Shown piece after piece: positions 36,501-43,305 of a DNA stretch of 64,000 nt. This stretch comes from DASVUC01 sp038237225. Lineage in GTDB: Bacteria; Planctomycetota; Phycisphaerae; Tepidisphaerales; Tepidisphaeraceae. The DNA lies in assembly GCA_038237225.1 (NCBI GenBank), contig JBBRYX010000002.1:186001-250000 (forward strand), read 5' to 3'. Within the stretch, counting starts at the first letter, position 1. Every line of letters starts with the position of its first letter. The position numbers and the translations under genes were made by a program. The notes under the pieces were generated by a model, which saw only the letters and a list, made by a program, of their open reading frames with translations, had not been told where the DNA came from and ran no database searches.

Positions 36501-37331
36501 CCCTCCGAAGCCCAGCCCTTGGATGTTGCCGCCCGCGGCCAGACCCAGCTTCTGATTCCCGCGCCCGTACCCGTCCTGACCCGGGCGCCGGAACCACGCC
36601 GAGCTGGCACTGCTTCCGACTGCGAACCCCTGCTTGCCGCTCACATCCGAGACCGCCATCTGCACGCGGTTCTGCCCGCCCTGATTGTTGGCGCCGGGCC
36701 TGGCGAGGTTTGAGTCGATGTAGGTCACGCCGCCGACGCTGCTGTGCCGCGCATCGAACGTGCTGGTATTGAGGCTGTATCCGTTAATGGTGTTGGGGTG
36801 GATGACAAAGGAGTTTCGACTGACCCACGAAGGATTGCCGCCCGACGGGTTGCGATTGGTCAGTCCTACCGACGCCACCGTCGCGACCTGATCGTTGATC
36901 AGCTCGAGCACGCCCTCGATGGAGCCCTGCTCGTGCCATTCGAGCCGCAAGCCCGCGTAGTTGGCGGTGGTGACCGGGCCCGCGCCGGCGCCGGCGGGAA
37001 ATCCACCGCTCGGATTCGCCGTGATCGTTCCGCCCAGGTTGATCGGCGACAACTGCACGCTCGTGCCCGCGGTCGACGCCGCTTTGTACACCACCGGCGC
37101 TCCGGCACTGCCGCTTAAGAGTGTGATCTCGGTGCCCGGCGTCAGCAGGCTGATGCCGGCGCTGGTTGTAAAATTCCGCATGAAGGTCGCGCCGCTCAGT
37201 GAGATGGTCACCTGATCGCCGCTTTGCGCTGCTCGCGCGGCCGGCGTCGCTGCCGCGACCGCCCCCGCCAGCATCGCAAGGACCGCAATTGGATGTTTCG
37301 CACGCTTTGATTCTTTGCTCGTCTTCAACAT
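33597..37331 (-). CDS. Large exported surface protein with dockerin-like repeats and PEP-CTERM-like tail
   Basis: A 1244-residue protein with signal peptide IAVLAMLAGAVAAATPAARA; GGAGAG upstream of 37331 supports the start. The N-terminal part begins QVTISLSGATFMRNFTTSAG, reminiscent of periplasmic phosphate-binding-type proteins, and a middle region has two extra EF-hand-like loops (GDFDSDGDFDGQDLYRF and RDVNRDGLVNFVDG). The C-terminal 150 residues nearly match the neighbouring strand-repeat protein, including two dockerin-like loops, then VPEVGSFVGVIGMMAGLIG and RRRRARG. The tail has PEV where PEP is usual. Residues 1207-1214 (NPSLPGGA) come from an in-frame palindrome. Function unknown, surface location likely. 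Confidence 0.8.
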   Translation of the reverse strand: MLKTSKESKRAKHPIAVLAMLAGAVAAATPAARAAQSGDQVTISLSGATFMRNFTTSAGISLLTPGTEITLLSGSAGAPVVYKAASTAGTSVQLSPINLGGTITANPSGGFPAGAGAGPVTTANYAGLRLEWHEQGSIEGVLELINDQVATVASVGLTNRNPSGGNPSWVSRNSFVIHPNTINGYSLNTSTFDARHSSVGGVTYIDSNLARPGANNQGGQNRVQMAVSDVSGKQGFAVGSSASSAWFRRPGQDGYGRGNQKLGLAAGGNIQGLGFGGVRHELNGGEVANMNPADVNPNSGATYGAGPWNTGGVDNLNNVTVANGGLTFIANAGSGLTRVNRSDAGWLHATGRLANGADFNVATRDEFSGTINTAVTNIGLDVSWATGENDSGNGNAASGLNQTRVGPEIKFCNKTSGSSQVRPTVQNSRMGFGHLTSSESVVESFNNRARPVRVMEYRDDNNDLADGSNNALPADQRNNAAFADPIAGSDTALDIFDGFTRMSAKSIVEGSYVLRTNQTYVTVKDPKAALASLTAAQWAALSDDILTGSGIKGDNHSVISGTDYGNDVYDFRKNILDSVANFPATSVANPADELLARGFILPAFVKRTKTLDGLNQDGTNPGYNATFSAAFLGSTYVNAFNTGDPRLVKQGISGTYGNNQTSTGAAPAGGSIPITLNNWLFGNFDQTSGEVRDYADLFVMRQAQQALAASALGTDWNVIAGSNATAVAGTGVTAFAPTKGDLIALGDFDSDGDFDGQDLYRFARGAALADSTSSTTLTSASGAEFGDRVRKGVLRKNSALDWLASNATAPQKLDARANAANDPTGANAFNKRDVNRDGLVNFVDGIISDKFFGKDYRNLDDQLAATADVRTGEALTPISLVDAELTDTGNVNQADLDVINTALVGTGIETWTGTLIKSGAGSVSMGYTGGLFKINSAASVRIDAGTVNAGGTADPFTDNTASATAGNHLDVQTTGTSAFNVTAGGKAVGALTGTGSTTVSAGAVLSAAGISQGTLNVADGANAAVRARVSTPAGAKVARLNNLNLNSSGTLDLNDNDLVVNSGSFSTLQAQVLGGYSAAVDTTKTGIISTHSQTIAGGTTILALFDNSLANFADYPFGSGETIAAGAIAGKYTYIGDTNYDGQVSAQDYTAIDANIGTSVALGISWFYGDTNFDGSIDATDYTGIDAALGLGQGNPLAVAALGIGGNPSLPGGAGGAGVPEVGSFVGVIGMMAGLIGRRRRARG
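33690..33713. repeat. In-frame palindrome (family F) in the surface protein gene
   Basis: CCCCTCCCGGAAGGGAGGGG is a perfect palindrome of 20 bases. The 24-base unit adds eight residues between the dockerin-like loops and the sorting tail, a place where the paralogue at 28936 has none. Related to the terminator at 7367-7450. Confidence 0.7.
33772..34183 (-). repeat. 412-bp duplicated C-terminal cassette, copy 2
   Basis: Partner of 29114-29525, same orientation, no length difference. Third-position changes dominate, so the copy is old enough to drift or is kept alike by gene conversion. Confidence 0.85.
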
Positions 37332-37414
37332 TGGGATTCTCTCCTTCTCCGGCTTTAGACCGGTGGTTATCCCCCGCAATTTGGGAAATTGACTGCCCTT
37401 TAAATGTTCGCGTC

Positions 37415-38443
37415 TTACCGGCTCGGATCCGGACTCTGATCGATATCGGTGTTTGGACTCAGGCTGTAGAACCGATCACCCCATTCGAAGTTAGGCTTGA
37501 TCGTTTCGCGGATTTCCTTGGTTTCAACATGCCCATCGACATAGAGGAAGTTGCTCTTGCGGGTGTCAAAGCCGCGCTCGAGCTTTCTGCGCCCGTGGTT
37601 TCGTCCCACCCAGTCCAGCCGCGTCGATGACGCCTCGCCGCCGGTGCCCTTGGGGTCCGGGCTCAGATCGCCAAGCCATGCCCGGCGATAGGACGGACGG
37701 CCCAAAATTGCGTTCGGGAGCGAGTCCATGTTCGGCTCATTCCCGCCCGCCACCGCCGCGAACCCATGCACCGGCCTGTGGCTCTTGCACACTTCCGCGT
37801 CGCTGGAGCGGCCCTTGTCCTTTACAATTCGCCAGTTCTGGTGGAACTCCGTCGCCAGGATCGTCGCGGACGACTTCTTGACCTGACCGGCTCTCACCCA
37901 CACGTAACTGCGCGAATTGCCGTCGAACGGCACGCGGAACTTGTTCCGCGGCATCAGCGCTTCGTTCGCCGTGTACGCAAGCCGCGGTGCCTGCTGATCG
38001 ATCACGCCATCCACGTCAGGCGCCTGACCTTCGTCGAGGTTCGCGGGGAAGGTGTTTGTCGGCGGAAGGCCCCCCTTCTCGATCGTCGGGCATTGAAACA
38101 CTTCCCATCCATGCCCGGTGCTATAGATCTTGGGGTCGCGGCTAATTCCGTCCTTGCGGAAAATGATCGCCGACCAGTGGATATACCCTTTCGTCGGCTC
38201 GGTCGCGCCGGCGCCCTGGCCCTCGTACATGTACGATGCGGGGAACGTCCCCTTGTTCTCGCTCACGTATCCGTGAATTGCCTGGCCAATTGCCCGCAGA
38301 TTCGCGGCGCACTTGGTGGCGTACGCCGATTCCCGCGCCCGAGCGAGCGCCGGCAGCAGAACCCCGATCAGAACTGCGATGATCCCGATCACAACCAGCA
38401 GTTCCACCAACGTGAAACCTTTGCAATTCTTCCGATGACGCAT
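37415..38443 (-). CDS. Type II secretion/pilin-like protein with H-X9-DG C-terminal motif
   Basis: A 342-residue protein with a prepilin-type N-terminus: short basic leader, GFTLVELLVVIGIIAVLIGVLLPALARARE, where cleavage is expected before Phe and Glu is at position 5. The C-terminal segment RKSNFLYVDGHVETKEI is the DG end of the H-X9-DG domain that is abundant in planctomycetes. GGAG lies six bases before the ATG at 38443. Such proteins are exported pseudopilins of unknown role. It follows the two large surface-protein genes in the same direction, with an 83-base gap to the next. Confidence 0.9.
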   Translation of the reverse strand: MRHRKNCKGFTLVELLVVIGIIAVLIGVLLPALARARESAYATKCAANLRAIGQAIHGYVSENKGTFPASYMYEGQGAGATEPTKGYIHWSAIIFRKDGISRDPKIYSTGHGWEVFQCPTIEKGGLPPTNTFPANLDEGQAPDVDGVIDQQAPRLAYTANEALMPRNKFRVPFDGNSRSYVWVRAGQVKKSSATILATEFHQNWRIVKDKGRSSDAEVCKSHRPVHGFAAVAGGNEPNMDSLPNAILGRPSYRRAWLGDLSPDPKGTGGEASSTRLDWVGRNHGRRKLERGFDTRKSNFLYVDGHVETKEIRETIKPNFEWGDRFYSLSPNTDIDQSPDPSR

Positions 38444-38755
38444 GCGCGTCTCCTTCCCGTATGAGTCTTCGGCGCGGTCGATGCGCCCCAATCGAGCGGC
38501 ATGTCCGCCTGCACGTACTAAACCTCCTCCGTGCGCGGATGAAGTTCCCGAAGAATGAATGTTGAGATAATCCCCCGGTGCCGGGGAACACGCGGCCGAT
38601 GCGCGCGCCTTTGAAGCTAACTCTCGCTTCGCGCCGAGGTTCCACGACGACAAGAAATCTGCCGGCCGCGCGGTAACGTGAAGAACGGGTTAAAGTGCTA
38701 GCCCATCGCCAACAATCGCGCCTCATCCAATCCCCGCCGTCCACTCCGGAGACAC
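38444..38755. promoter_or_regulatory. Region upstream of the pilin-like gene
   Basis: This 312-base gap holds the leader of the pilin-like gene and, towards 38755, the end of a doubtful minus-strand ORF. No repeat of the families described elsewhere is seen and no promoter element is clear. Confidence 0.35.
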
Positions 38756-39070
38756 CTAAGGCCGACGCCGCCGCCGGGGACGACCATGGTGCCCCGCGGC
38801 CGGGACAATCGTGGAGTACTGCGACGTCTCGTCCTGATTCGCGTGCGCTGCATTACCCGAAAGCGTTTTCATCTCGCGCAACGCTCGCAACGTGTTGTCG
38901 GCGTTCTCCAGAACTTGGCGCACGTGCCCATCCATCATGTCATAACCCGCGTACCAATCCCGTTTCCGGCGAGCATCGCCATAGGGATTCGTCGAGCGCG
39001 CTGCGCCCTGAGCGCGTGCCTGCATTGCTTCCAACATGGTCTCATTCATTGCTCGGCCCGGATTGAACAT
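38756..39070 (-). CDS. Small hypothetical protein (doubtful)
   Basis: A possible 104-residue product from ATG 39070 (MFNPGRAMNETMLEAM...), with a helical, Met/Ala/Arg-rich body (NADNTLRALREMKTL) and a basic end of RPRRRRRP. No known family. The composition looks more like protein than the shadows on other frames, and it lies in the same direction as the pilin-like gene, but there is no independent support. The longer in-frame extension to 39469 overlaps repeats and rpsD and is not credible. Confidence 0.35.
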   Translation of the reverse strand: MFNPGRAMNETMLEAMQARAQGAARSTNPYGDARRKRDWYAGYDMMDGHVRQVLENADNTLRALREMKTLSGNAAHANQDETSQYSTIVPAAGHHGRPRRRRRP

Positions 39071-39447
39071 CCGCACCCTCGATTCTGATCTTCGAGCAAC
39101 GAAGCGTGATGAAGACGGCGCTAAGCAAGTGGAAATTGCCGGTAAATGGCAAATGGATTTCCACCCCCGCCCCCCGCCGAAGCCGGAAACATTCATGTCT
39201 TTGTCACCCCTTGTTCCCACTCCATTTCCCGCTATAATCCCCACCCCCTGTCGTTCCAGCGGCGATCCATCGATCCCGCGCGTCAGACCTGTTGCGGATG
39301 CCTCAGAACCATCCCCACCAGAACCCGCGAATAAGCCGCCCCCGCAAGGCCAAGCCCAGGGCTTCAGCCCTGGGTTCTCCTCTGCCAAATGGCGCCTCGC
39401 CCGTCCTGAGACCCCGAGCTTTGTCGAGGGGTAGAAAGCGTTCTCCC
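39071..39447. other. Intergenic region before rpsD with palindromic repeat
   Basis: This 377-base gap shows a G-poor pyrimidine-rich stretch, a family H palindrome (39347-39380) and the leader of rpsD. No gene was recognised. It must contain the rpsD promoter. Confidence 0.4.
39347..39380. repeat. Palindromic repeat (family H) upstream of rpsD
   Basis: AAGCCCAGGGCTTCAGCCCT continuing GGGTT is a near-perfect hairpin. Copy two of the family whose other member follows the surface-protein gene at 33558-33590. It lies 67 bases before the rpsD start. Confidence 0.65.
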
Positions 39448-40044
39448 ATGGGCCGTTACACCGGACCAAAAGTCAAACTCTCCCGCCGCGTCGGCGTCCC
39501 CATCGCGGACATCCCCAAGCACACCGCCAAGGAACTCCAACTTCCCGGTATGCACGGCTACCGCGGCCGCCGAAACACCGAATACGGCGTCCGTCTCACC
39601 GAAAAACAAAAGCTCCGCTTCCACTACGGCATGCTCGAAAAGCAATTCCGCCGTTTCATGACTATCGCCAAAAAATCCAAGGGCAACACCGCCAACTCCA
39701 TGATCACGCTCCTGGAGACCCGCCTCGATAACGTCATCCGCCGACTCGGCGTCGGTCGAACCATCTGGGCCGCACGCCAGATCGTCGGTCACGGCCACGT
39801 CATCGTCAACGCCCACAAAACCGACATCTCCTCCTATATCGTCAAGCCCGGCGACACCATTACCTTCAAAGAAGGCATCCACAAAGTCCTCCGGGACAAC
39901 ATGGAAATGATGGCCGGTCACAACGTCCCCAACTGGCTCGAATGGAACCCCGCCCAACTCACCGGCAAGGTCAACGCGCTTCCCACTCCCGAAGACGTCC
40001 CCTTCGAAGTCAACATGAACCTCATCATCGAATTCTATCGATAA
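39448..40044 (+). CDS. rpsD: 30S ribosomal protein S4
   Basis: A 198-residue S4 protein, the primary 16S rRNA binder and assembly protein. It starts MGRYTGPKVKLSRRVG and has the S4 RNA-binding domain (LLETRLDNVIRRLGVGRTIWAARQIVGHGHVIVNAHKTD). The N-terminal zinc-binding cysteines of the C+ form are absent, so it is a C- paralogue. It is normally in the alpha operon with rpsM, rpsK and rpoA, but here it stands alone between a repeat-bearing gap and thiS, so the usual S4 autoregulatory context is missing. A strong terminator follows at 40118. Confidence 0.97.
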   Translation: MGRYTGPKVKLSRRVGVPIADIPKHTAKELQLPGMHGYRGRRNTEYGVRLTEKQKLRFHYGMLEKQFRRFMTIAKKSKGNTANSMITLLETRLDNVIRRLGVGRTIWAARQIVGHGHVIVNAHKTDISSYIVKPGDTITFKEGIHKVLRDNMEMMAGHNVPNWLEWNPAQLTGKVNALPTPEDVPFEVNMNLIIEFYR

Positions 40045-40117
40045 TTTCCCGGCCACCTAACGATCCCCCAATGGGACCTTAGAATAACCGTCCTCAACCC
40101 GCGGATTCCGAGCGGCG

Positions 40118-40145
40118 TGGTCGCTTCAGCGACCATGTCTTTTTG
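40118..40145 (+). terminator. Rho-independent terminator after rpsD
   Basis: TGGTCGC and GCGACCA form a perfect seven-base stem with loop TTCA, followed by a TGTCTTTTTG tract. It lies 73 bases past the rpsD stop and just ahead of thiS, so thiS needs its own promoter or read-through. Confidence 0.75.
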
Positions 40146-40163
40146 AGTTATTCAAAGGCCCCC

Positions 40164-40361
40164 ATGAACCTAAAAGTGAACGGCAACCACCGCGAGGTCG
40201 CCGAAGGCACCACCGTCCGCCAGCTCATCGAGCAGCATCAACTCAAGCCAGAAAAAGTCGCCGTCGAGCTGAATCGTCGCCTCATCCGCACCGACAAGTA
40301 CGATCTCCCCCTCAACCAAGCCGATGAGGTCGAAATCGTCACCTTCGTCGGCGGCGGCTGA
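40164..40361 (+). CDS. thiS: Sulfur carrier protein ThiS
   Basis: A 65-residue ubiquitin-fold protein that carries sulfur as a C-terminal thiocarboxylate for thiazole synthesis. It ends VTFVGGG, with the required terminal Gly-Gly, and begins MNLKVNGNHREVAEGTTV. AAAGG lies just upstream of the ATG at 40164, which is preferred over the earlier in-frame start at 40143. No thiG, thiF or other thiamine gene is beside it, which is unusual, and no TPP riboswitch is seen in the short leader. Confidence 0.85.
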   Translation: MNLKVNGNHREVAEGTTVRQLIEQHQLKPEKVAVELNRRLIRTDKYDLPLNQADEVEIVTFVGGG

Positions 40362-40396
40362 GCAAAGCAACCACCTCCTCAAACTCGCGGCTTCTT

Positions 40397-40500
40397 ATAC
40401 GGACTCCACTTAATTCCCGCGCCCTATGGTTTAACGGCCCCGCTTGCGGGGCGCGGGTTCCGAAAACGAATCAAGCGCAAGAATTAAATGAAATCCGTAT
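40397..40500. repeat. Composite palindromic element (family I) after thiS
   Basis: An outer imperfect inverted repeat (40397-40416 and 40481-40500, 17 of 20 bases matching) encloses an inner hairpin with CCCGCGCC.../GGCGCGGG arms and core CCCCGCTTGCGGGG. The inner part recurs at 53834-53876. The whole 104-base unit resembles a small non-autonomous mobile element. Confidence 0.7.
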
Positions 40501-40563
40501 GACCCCCGGCCGGAGCAAAGTATGGCATGAATTGTGCAGTCCATACCAATGAGAAAGGTCTCC

Positions 40564-40947
40564 ATGCCGCCACCCCGCAGCGATCATCCCCTACGCGTGT
40601 TGGTGGTCGAAGACGATCCCGCCAGCCGAAAAGCGCTGATGGTCCTGCTCAAGCGGCTCGGTCATGAGGTCGAGGGTGCCGAGTGCGCCAGGGCAGCGCT
40701 TGCGAAACTGGATACACATCCCGAGATTGTCCTTCTCGACATCATGCTCCCCGACGGTTTGGGCATTGCCGTGCTTCAGGAAATCCGAACCCGCCGCCTG
40801 CCGATGCGCGTGGCGATTCTTACGGGGGTTCAAGATCCGCAGGAGATTGCCGAGCTAACCGATTACGAGCCTGATGCCATCTTCAGTAAGCCTCTGAACC
40901 TGAACGCGCTAACCGAATGGATGCAAACCGGAGTCGTTCCTTACTGA
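40564..40947 (+). CDS. Stand-alone response regulator receiver protein
   Basis: A 127-residue CheY-like protein. The acidic pair Asp17-Asp18, phospho-acceptor Asp59 in VLLDIMLPDG, Thr87 in ILTG and Lys109 in FSKPL are all present, so it should be phosphorylated. There is no output domain. GAAAGG lies five bases upstream of ATG 40564; earlier in-frame ATGs would add a non-conserved tail. No histidine kinase lies near it. It may act by protein binding in a phosphorelay. It is convergent with a transporter gene. Confidence 0.9.
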   Translation: MPPPRSDHPLRVLVVEDDPASRKALMVLLKRLGHEVEGAECARAALAKLDTHPEIVLLDIMLPDGLGIAVLQEIRTRRLPMRVAILTGVQDPQEIAELTDYEPDAIFSKPLNLNALTEWMQTGVVPY

Positions 40948-40955
40948 ATCCCACC

Positions 40956-41396
40956 TCACCAGCCCGCTGCGGGCTTCGCTGCCAGATACGCGCCCCCGGC
41001 AATCAACACAATCCCCAGCCAGTTGATCGCGCTCGGCCGATCGCCCAGAACGATCACCGCAAGCAAAACCGCCAGTGGCATACTCAACTTATCGATCGGC
41101 GCCACCTGCGAGACTTCGCCGGCTTGAATGGCCTTGAAATAAAACAGCCACGAAACCGCCCCCGCCACCCCGGAAAGCACGATCATCGAGACCGATTTCC
41201 ATCGCAGTTGCTCGAGCTTCGACCATTGCTCCGTCATCATCGCCACGCCGATCAGAAAGATCGTCATCACCACGCTGCGAACAGTGGTGGCCATATTAGA
41301 ATCGACGCCCTTCATTCCCACCTTGCCGAAGATCGAGACGAAGGATGCCGCCAGCGCGGAGAGCAGCGCGTAAACGAGCCAGCGTGGAGCGATCAT
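40956..41396 (-). CDS. EamA family transporter, single-domain
   Basis: A 146-residue membrane protein with about five helices covering one EamA/DMT domain (MIAPRWLVYALLSALAASFVSIFGKVG... WLGIVLIAGGAYLAAKP). Single-domain members probably pair as dimers. The start at 41396 gives the usual family beginning; ATG 41408 overlaps the queC stop and is an alternative. It follows queC in one operon with four bases between stop and start. Substrate unknown; queuosine-precursor or drug/metabolite efflux cannot be told apart here. Confidence 0.8.
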   Translation of the reverse strand: MIAPRWLVYALLSALAASFVSIFGKVGMKGVDSNMATTVRSVVMTIFLIGVAMMTEQWSKLEQLRWKSVSMIVLSGVAGAVSWLFYFKAIQAGEVSQVAPIDKLSMPLAVLLAVIVLGDRPSAINWLGIVLIAGGAYLAAKPAAGW

Positions 41397-41400
41397 GCGC

Positions 41401-42090
41401 TCAAGCATACCGCGCCGGGTCCGTCAGCCCATTCTCCGCGAACCCCTTCAAGCGCAACTGACACGCATCACACTTCCCGCAGGCGGCTCCGTCCGCCGTC
41501 GGGTCATAACAAGTGCTCGTCATGGCGTAATCGACGCCAACGTCAATGCCGGCGCGAATGATCTGCGCTTTCGTCATCCGAATCAGCGGAGTATGGATTC
41601 TCAACTTGCGGTTCTGCTCCACCCCGGCCTTCGTCGCCAGGTTTGCCATCCGCTCAAACGCCTCGATGTACTCCGACCGGCAATCCGGGTAGCCGCTGTA
41701 ATCCAGCGCATTCACCCCAATGAAAATATCCTGCGCCCCAAGCGTCTCCGCCCAGGCCAATGCAAAGGACAGAAAGATCGTGTTCCGCGCCGGGACGTAC
41801 GTCACCGGTATTCCCTCGGCCATCGACTCCAACGCCCGATCCTTAGGCACCGCGATCGAATCATCCGTCAGCGCCGATCCCCCGAACGTCCGCAGGTCGA
41901 TGTCCACGACCACATGCTTCGCCACGCCGCCCGCCGTCGCGAGTCGTGCCGCGCAGTCCAGCTCATGCACATGGCGCTGCCCGTATCGGAATGACATTGC
42001 GTACACGTCAAATCCCCGGGCACGCGCCATCAAAAGCGTTGTTGCGGAATCCAATCCGCCGCTCAATAAACAAACCGCTTTGGAAGCCAT
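41401..42090 (-). CDS. queC: 7-cyano-7-deazaguanine synthase QueC
   Basis: A 229-residue ATP-dependent enzyme converting 7-carboxy-7-deazaguanine to preQ0 in queuosine biosynthesis. The PP-loop SGGLDS is at residues 10-15, SFRYGQRH and DYSGYPDCR are conserved, and the zinc site has Cys194, Cys204, Cys207 and Cys210. The start at 42090 gives the family N-terminus MASKAVCLLSGG. No other queuosine genes are in the window and no preQ1 riboswitch was recognised in its leader; the leader contains a degenerate repeat. An EamA transporter gene follows in the same operon. Confidence 0.95.
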   Translation of the reverse strand: MASKAVCLLSGGLDSATTLLMARARGFDVYAMSFRYGQRHVHELDCAARLATAGGVAKHVVVDIDLRTFGGSALTDDSIAVPKDRALESMAEGIPVTYVPARNTIFLSFALAWAETLGAQDIFIGVNALDYSGYPDCRSEYIEAFERMANLATKAGVEQNRKLRIHTPLIRMTKAQIIRAGIDVGVDYAMTSTCYDPTADGAACGKCDACQLRLKGFAENGLTDPARYA

Positions 42091-42387
42091 GGACTCAGGA
42101 TAACCGGAACAGCCGCGTTCCCGCCCTTCTCCCGCGCCCGCCTGCCTCGGGAAAGGGCTGGCGTGAGGGCCTCTTCTCCGTGTTCGCTGAATTTGCGATT
42201 GCCCCGGCAACTGTAACACCCCCCGTAGAAGAGTCGGACAGCGAAGGGATCAACCAAAAACGACCTGACGCTGAACATTTCTGGGAATCATGATCATGCC
42301 ATGCGAGTTTGCGTGGTCCGGCAGTGTGTGCCGGCTTGATAATCATCCTTCCCTTCTGAAACGTCCCAGGATTCTGAGGAGCATGTC
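42091..42387. promoter_or_regulatory. Divergent region between queC and the GIDE-domain gene
   Basis: This 297-base gap contains a degenerate hairpin-rich repeat (42122-42175, with GCGCCCGCCTGCC...GGGCTGGCGTGAGGGC) related to the family J repeat at 52848, and an AT-richer part near 42290 that probably holds promoters for both genes. AGGAG lies just ahead of the GIDE gene start. Confidence 0.45.
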
Positions 42388-43296
42388 ATGGAAAATCTAG
42401 GCATCATTCTGTCGGTCGCGGGTTTCTTCGCTTTGCTGTACGGGCTTTACAAGCAGATGCTGACCGAACAGGTTCTTCGCTCGCCGCTGGTGAAGAGCGG
42501 CGATGCCGCCAACCAAGGCGCCGCCGTCGCCGGAGAGAAGGGCGCCATCGCGGTCCAAGGCGCCGTCGTGGCGAAGAACACGCTCATGTCGCCGATCACC
42601 AACACCGAGTGCCTGTATTACGACTTCGAGGTGAAGCAGTCCTGGAAGGAAGAAGTCTGGGACGAGCAGGAGCAGAAAAACAAGACCGAGACCAGGGAAG
42701 TCACGCTTGCCGGCGAGAAACTCGGCGTCAACTTCTCCATCGACGACGGCAGCGGACCGGTCACGCTCGAATCCAAAGACGGCGGGCTCTTTGACCTCGA
42801 GCAAACCTTCAAGGAATCCAAAGGCGCCGGCAAGCTGCTCCAGTCCTTCAGCGCCTTCGAAGAAGCCAAGTCCAACACCTACACCTTCGGCCAGTTCGAG
42901 ATCAACATCAAGAAGGCCATCCCCAACAGCATCTTCAAGGTGTACGAGAAGGTGCTCAAGCCCAATCAACAACTCTTCGTCTGCGGCCGAGTGATCGAAT
43001 CCGGCGCGATCGGCGGCTCGGGTCGGACGCACCTGATCGTGTCCACCCGAAACCGCGACAAGTTCCTGGCCGACGCTGGCCGTTGGATGCGCGAGCTCCT
43101 GTACACGGGCGGCGTCGCGACACCCGCCGGCCTGCTGATGTTCAACTGGGTGGTCGCCCTCGTGGTCTTCGCCGTCGCCGGAGCGGGATACGGAATCTTC
43201 AAAAAGTACCGCTTGCCGATCACCAGCGCCTCGGGAAAAATCACCGATCGAATCAAAGGCTGGACGAAGCGCCTGCAAAAGGCCGTCCCGGCATGA
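42388..43296 (+). CDS. GIDE domain-containing membrane protein
   Basis: A 302-residue protein with a membrane helix at the N-terminus (IILSVAGFFALLYGLYK) and another at about 245-268 (GLLMFNWVVALVVFAVAGAGYGIF). Between them lies a GIDE-like domain: SPITNTECLYYDFEVKQSW matches the SPLxxxPCVYY start, DDGSGPVTLESKDGG the strand region and KVYEKVLKPNQQLFVCGRV the end. In eukaryotes this domain precedes a RING in the mitochondrial E3 ligase MULAN, but no RING Cys/His pattern exists here. AGGAG upstream supports the start. Function in bacteria is unknown; a membrane-stress role is only speculation. Confidence 0.7.
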   Translation: MENLGIILSVAGFFALLYGLYKQMLTEQVLRSPLVKSGDAANQGAAVAGEKGAIAVQGAVVAKNTLMSPITNTECLYYDFEVKQSWKEEVWDEQEQKNKTETREVTLAGEKLGVNFSIDDGSGPVTLESKDGGLFDLEQTFKESKGAGKLLQSFSAFEEAKSNTYTFGQFEINIKKAIPNSIFKVYEKVLKPNQQLFVCGRVIESGAIGGSGRTHLIVSTRNRDKFLADAGRWMRELLYTGGVATPAGLLMFNWVVALVVFAVAGAGYGIFKKYRLPITSASGKITDRIKGWTKRLQKAVPA

Positions 43297-43305
43297 CACC
43301 GAATC

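Noticed and set aside
39071..39469. N-terminal extension of the small protein at 38756-39070
   Set aside because: The extension reads through a palindromic repeat and into rpsD on the other strand, so it is most likely a by-product of high GC.
40044..40163. TPP riboswitch ahead of thiS
   Set aside because: Only 119 bases are available and they hold the rpsD terminator; no TPP-aptamer consensus (CUGAGA/ACCUGAUC) was found.
42091..42240. preQ1 riboswitch ahead of queC
   Set aside because: The leader is filled by a GC-rich repeat; no preQ1 aptamer-like stem followed by an A-rich tail was seen.
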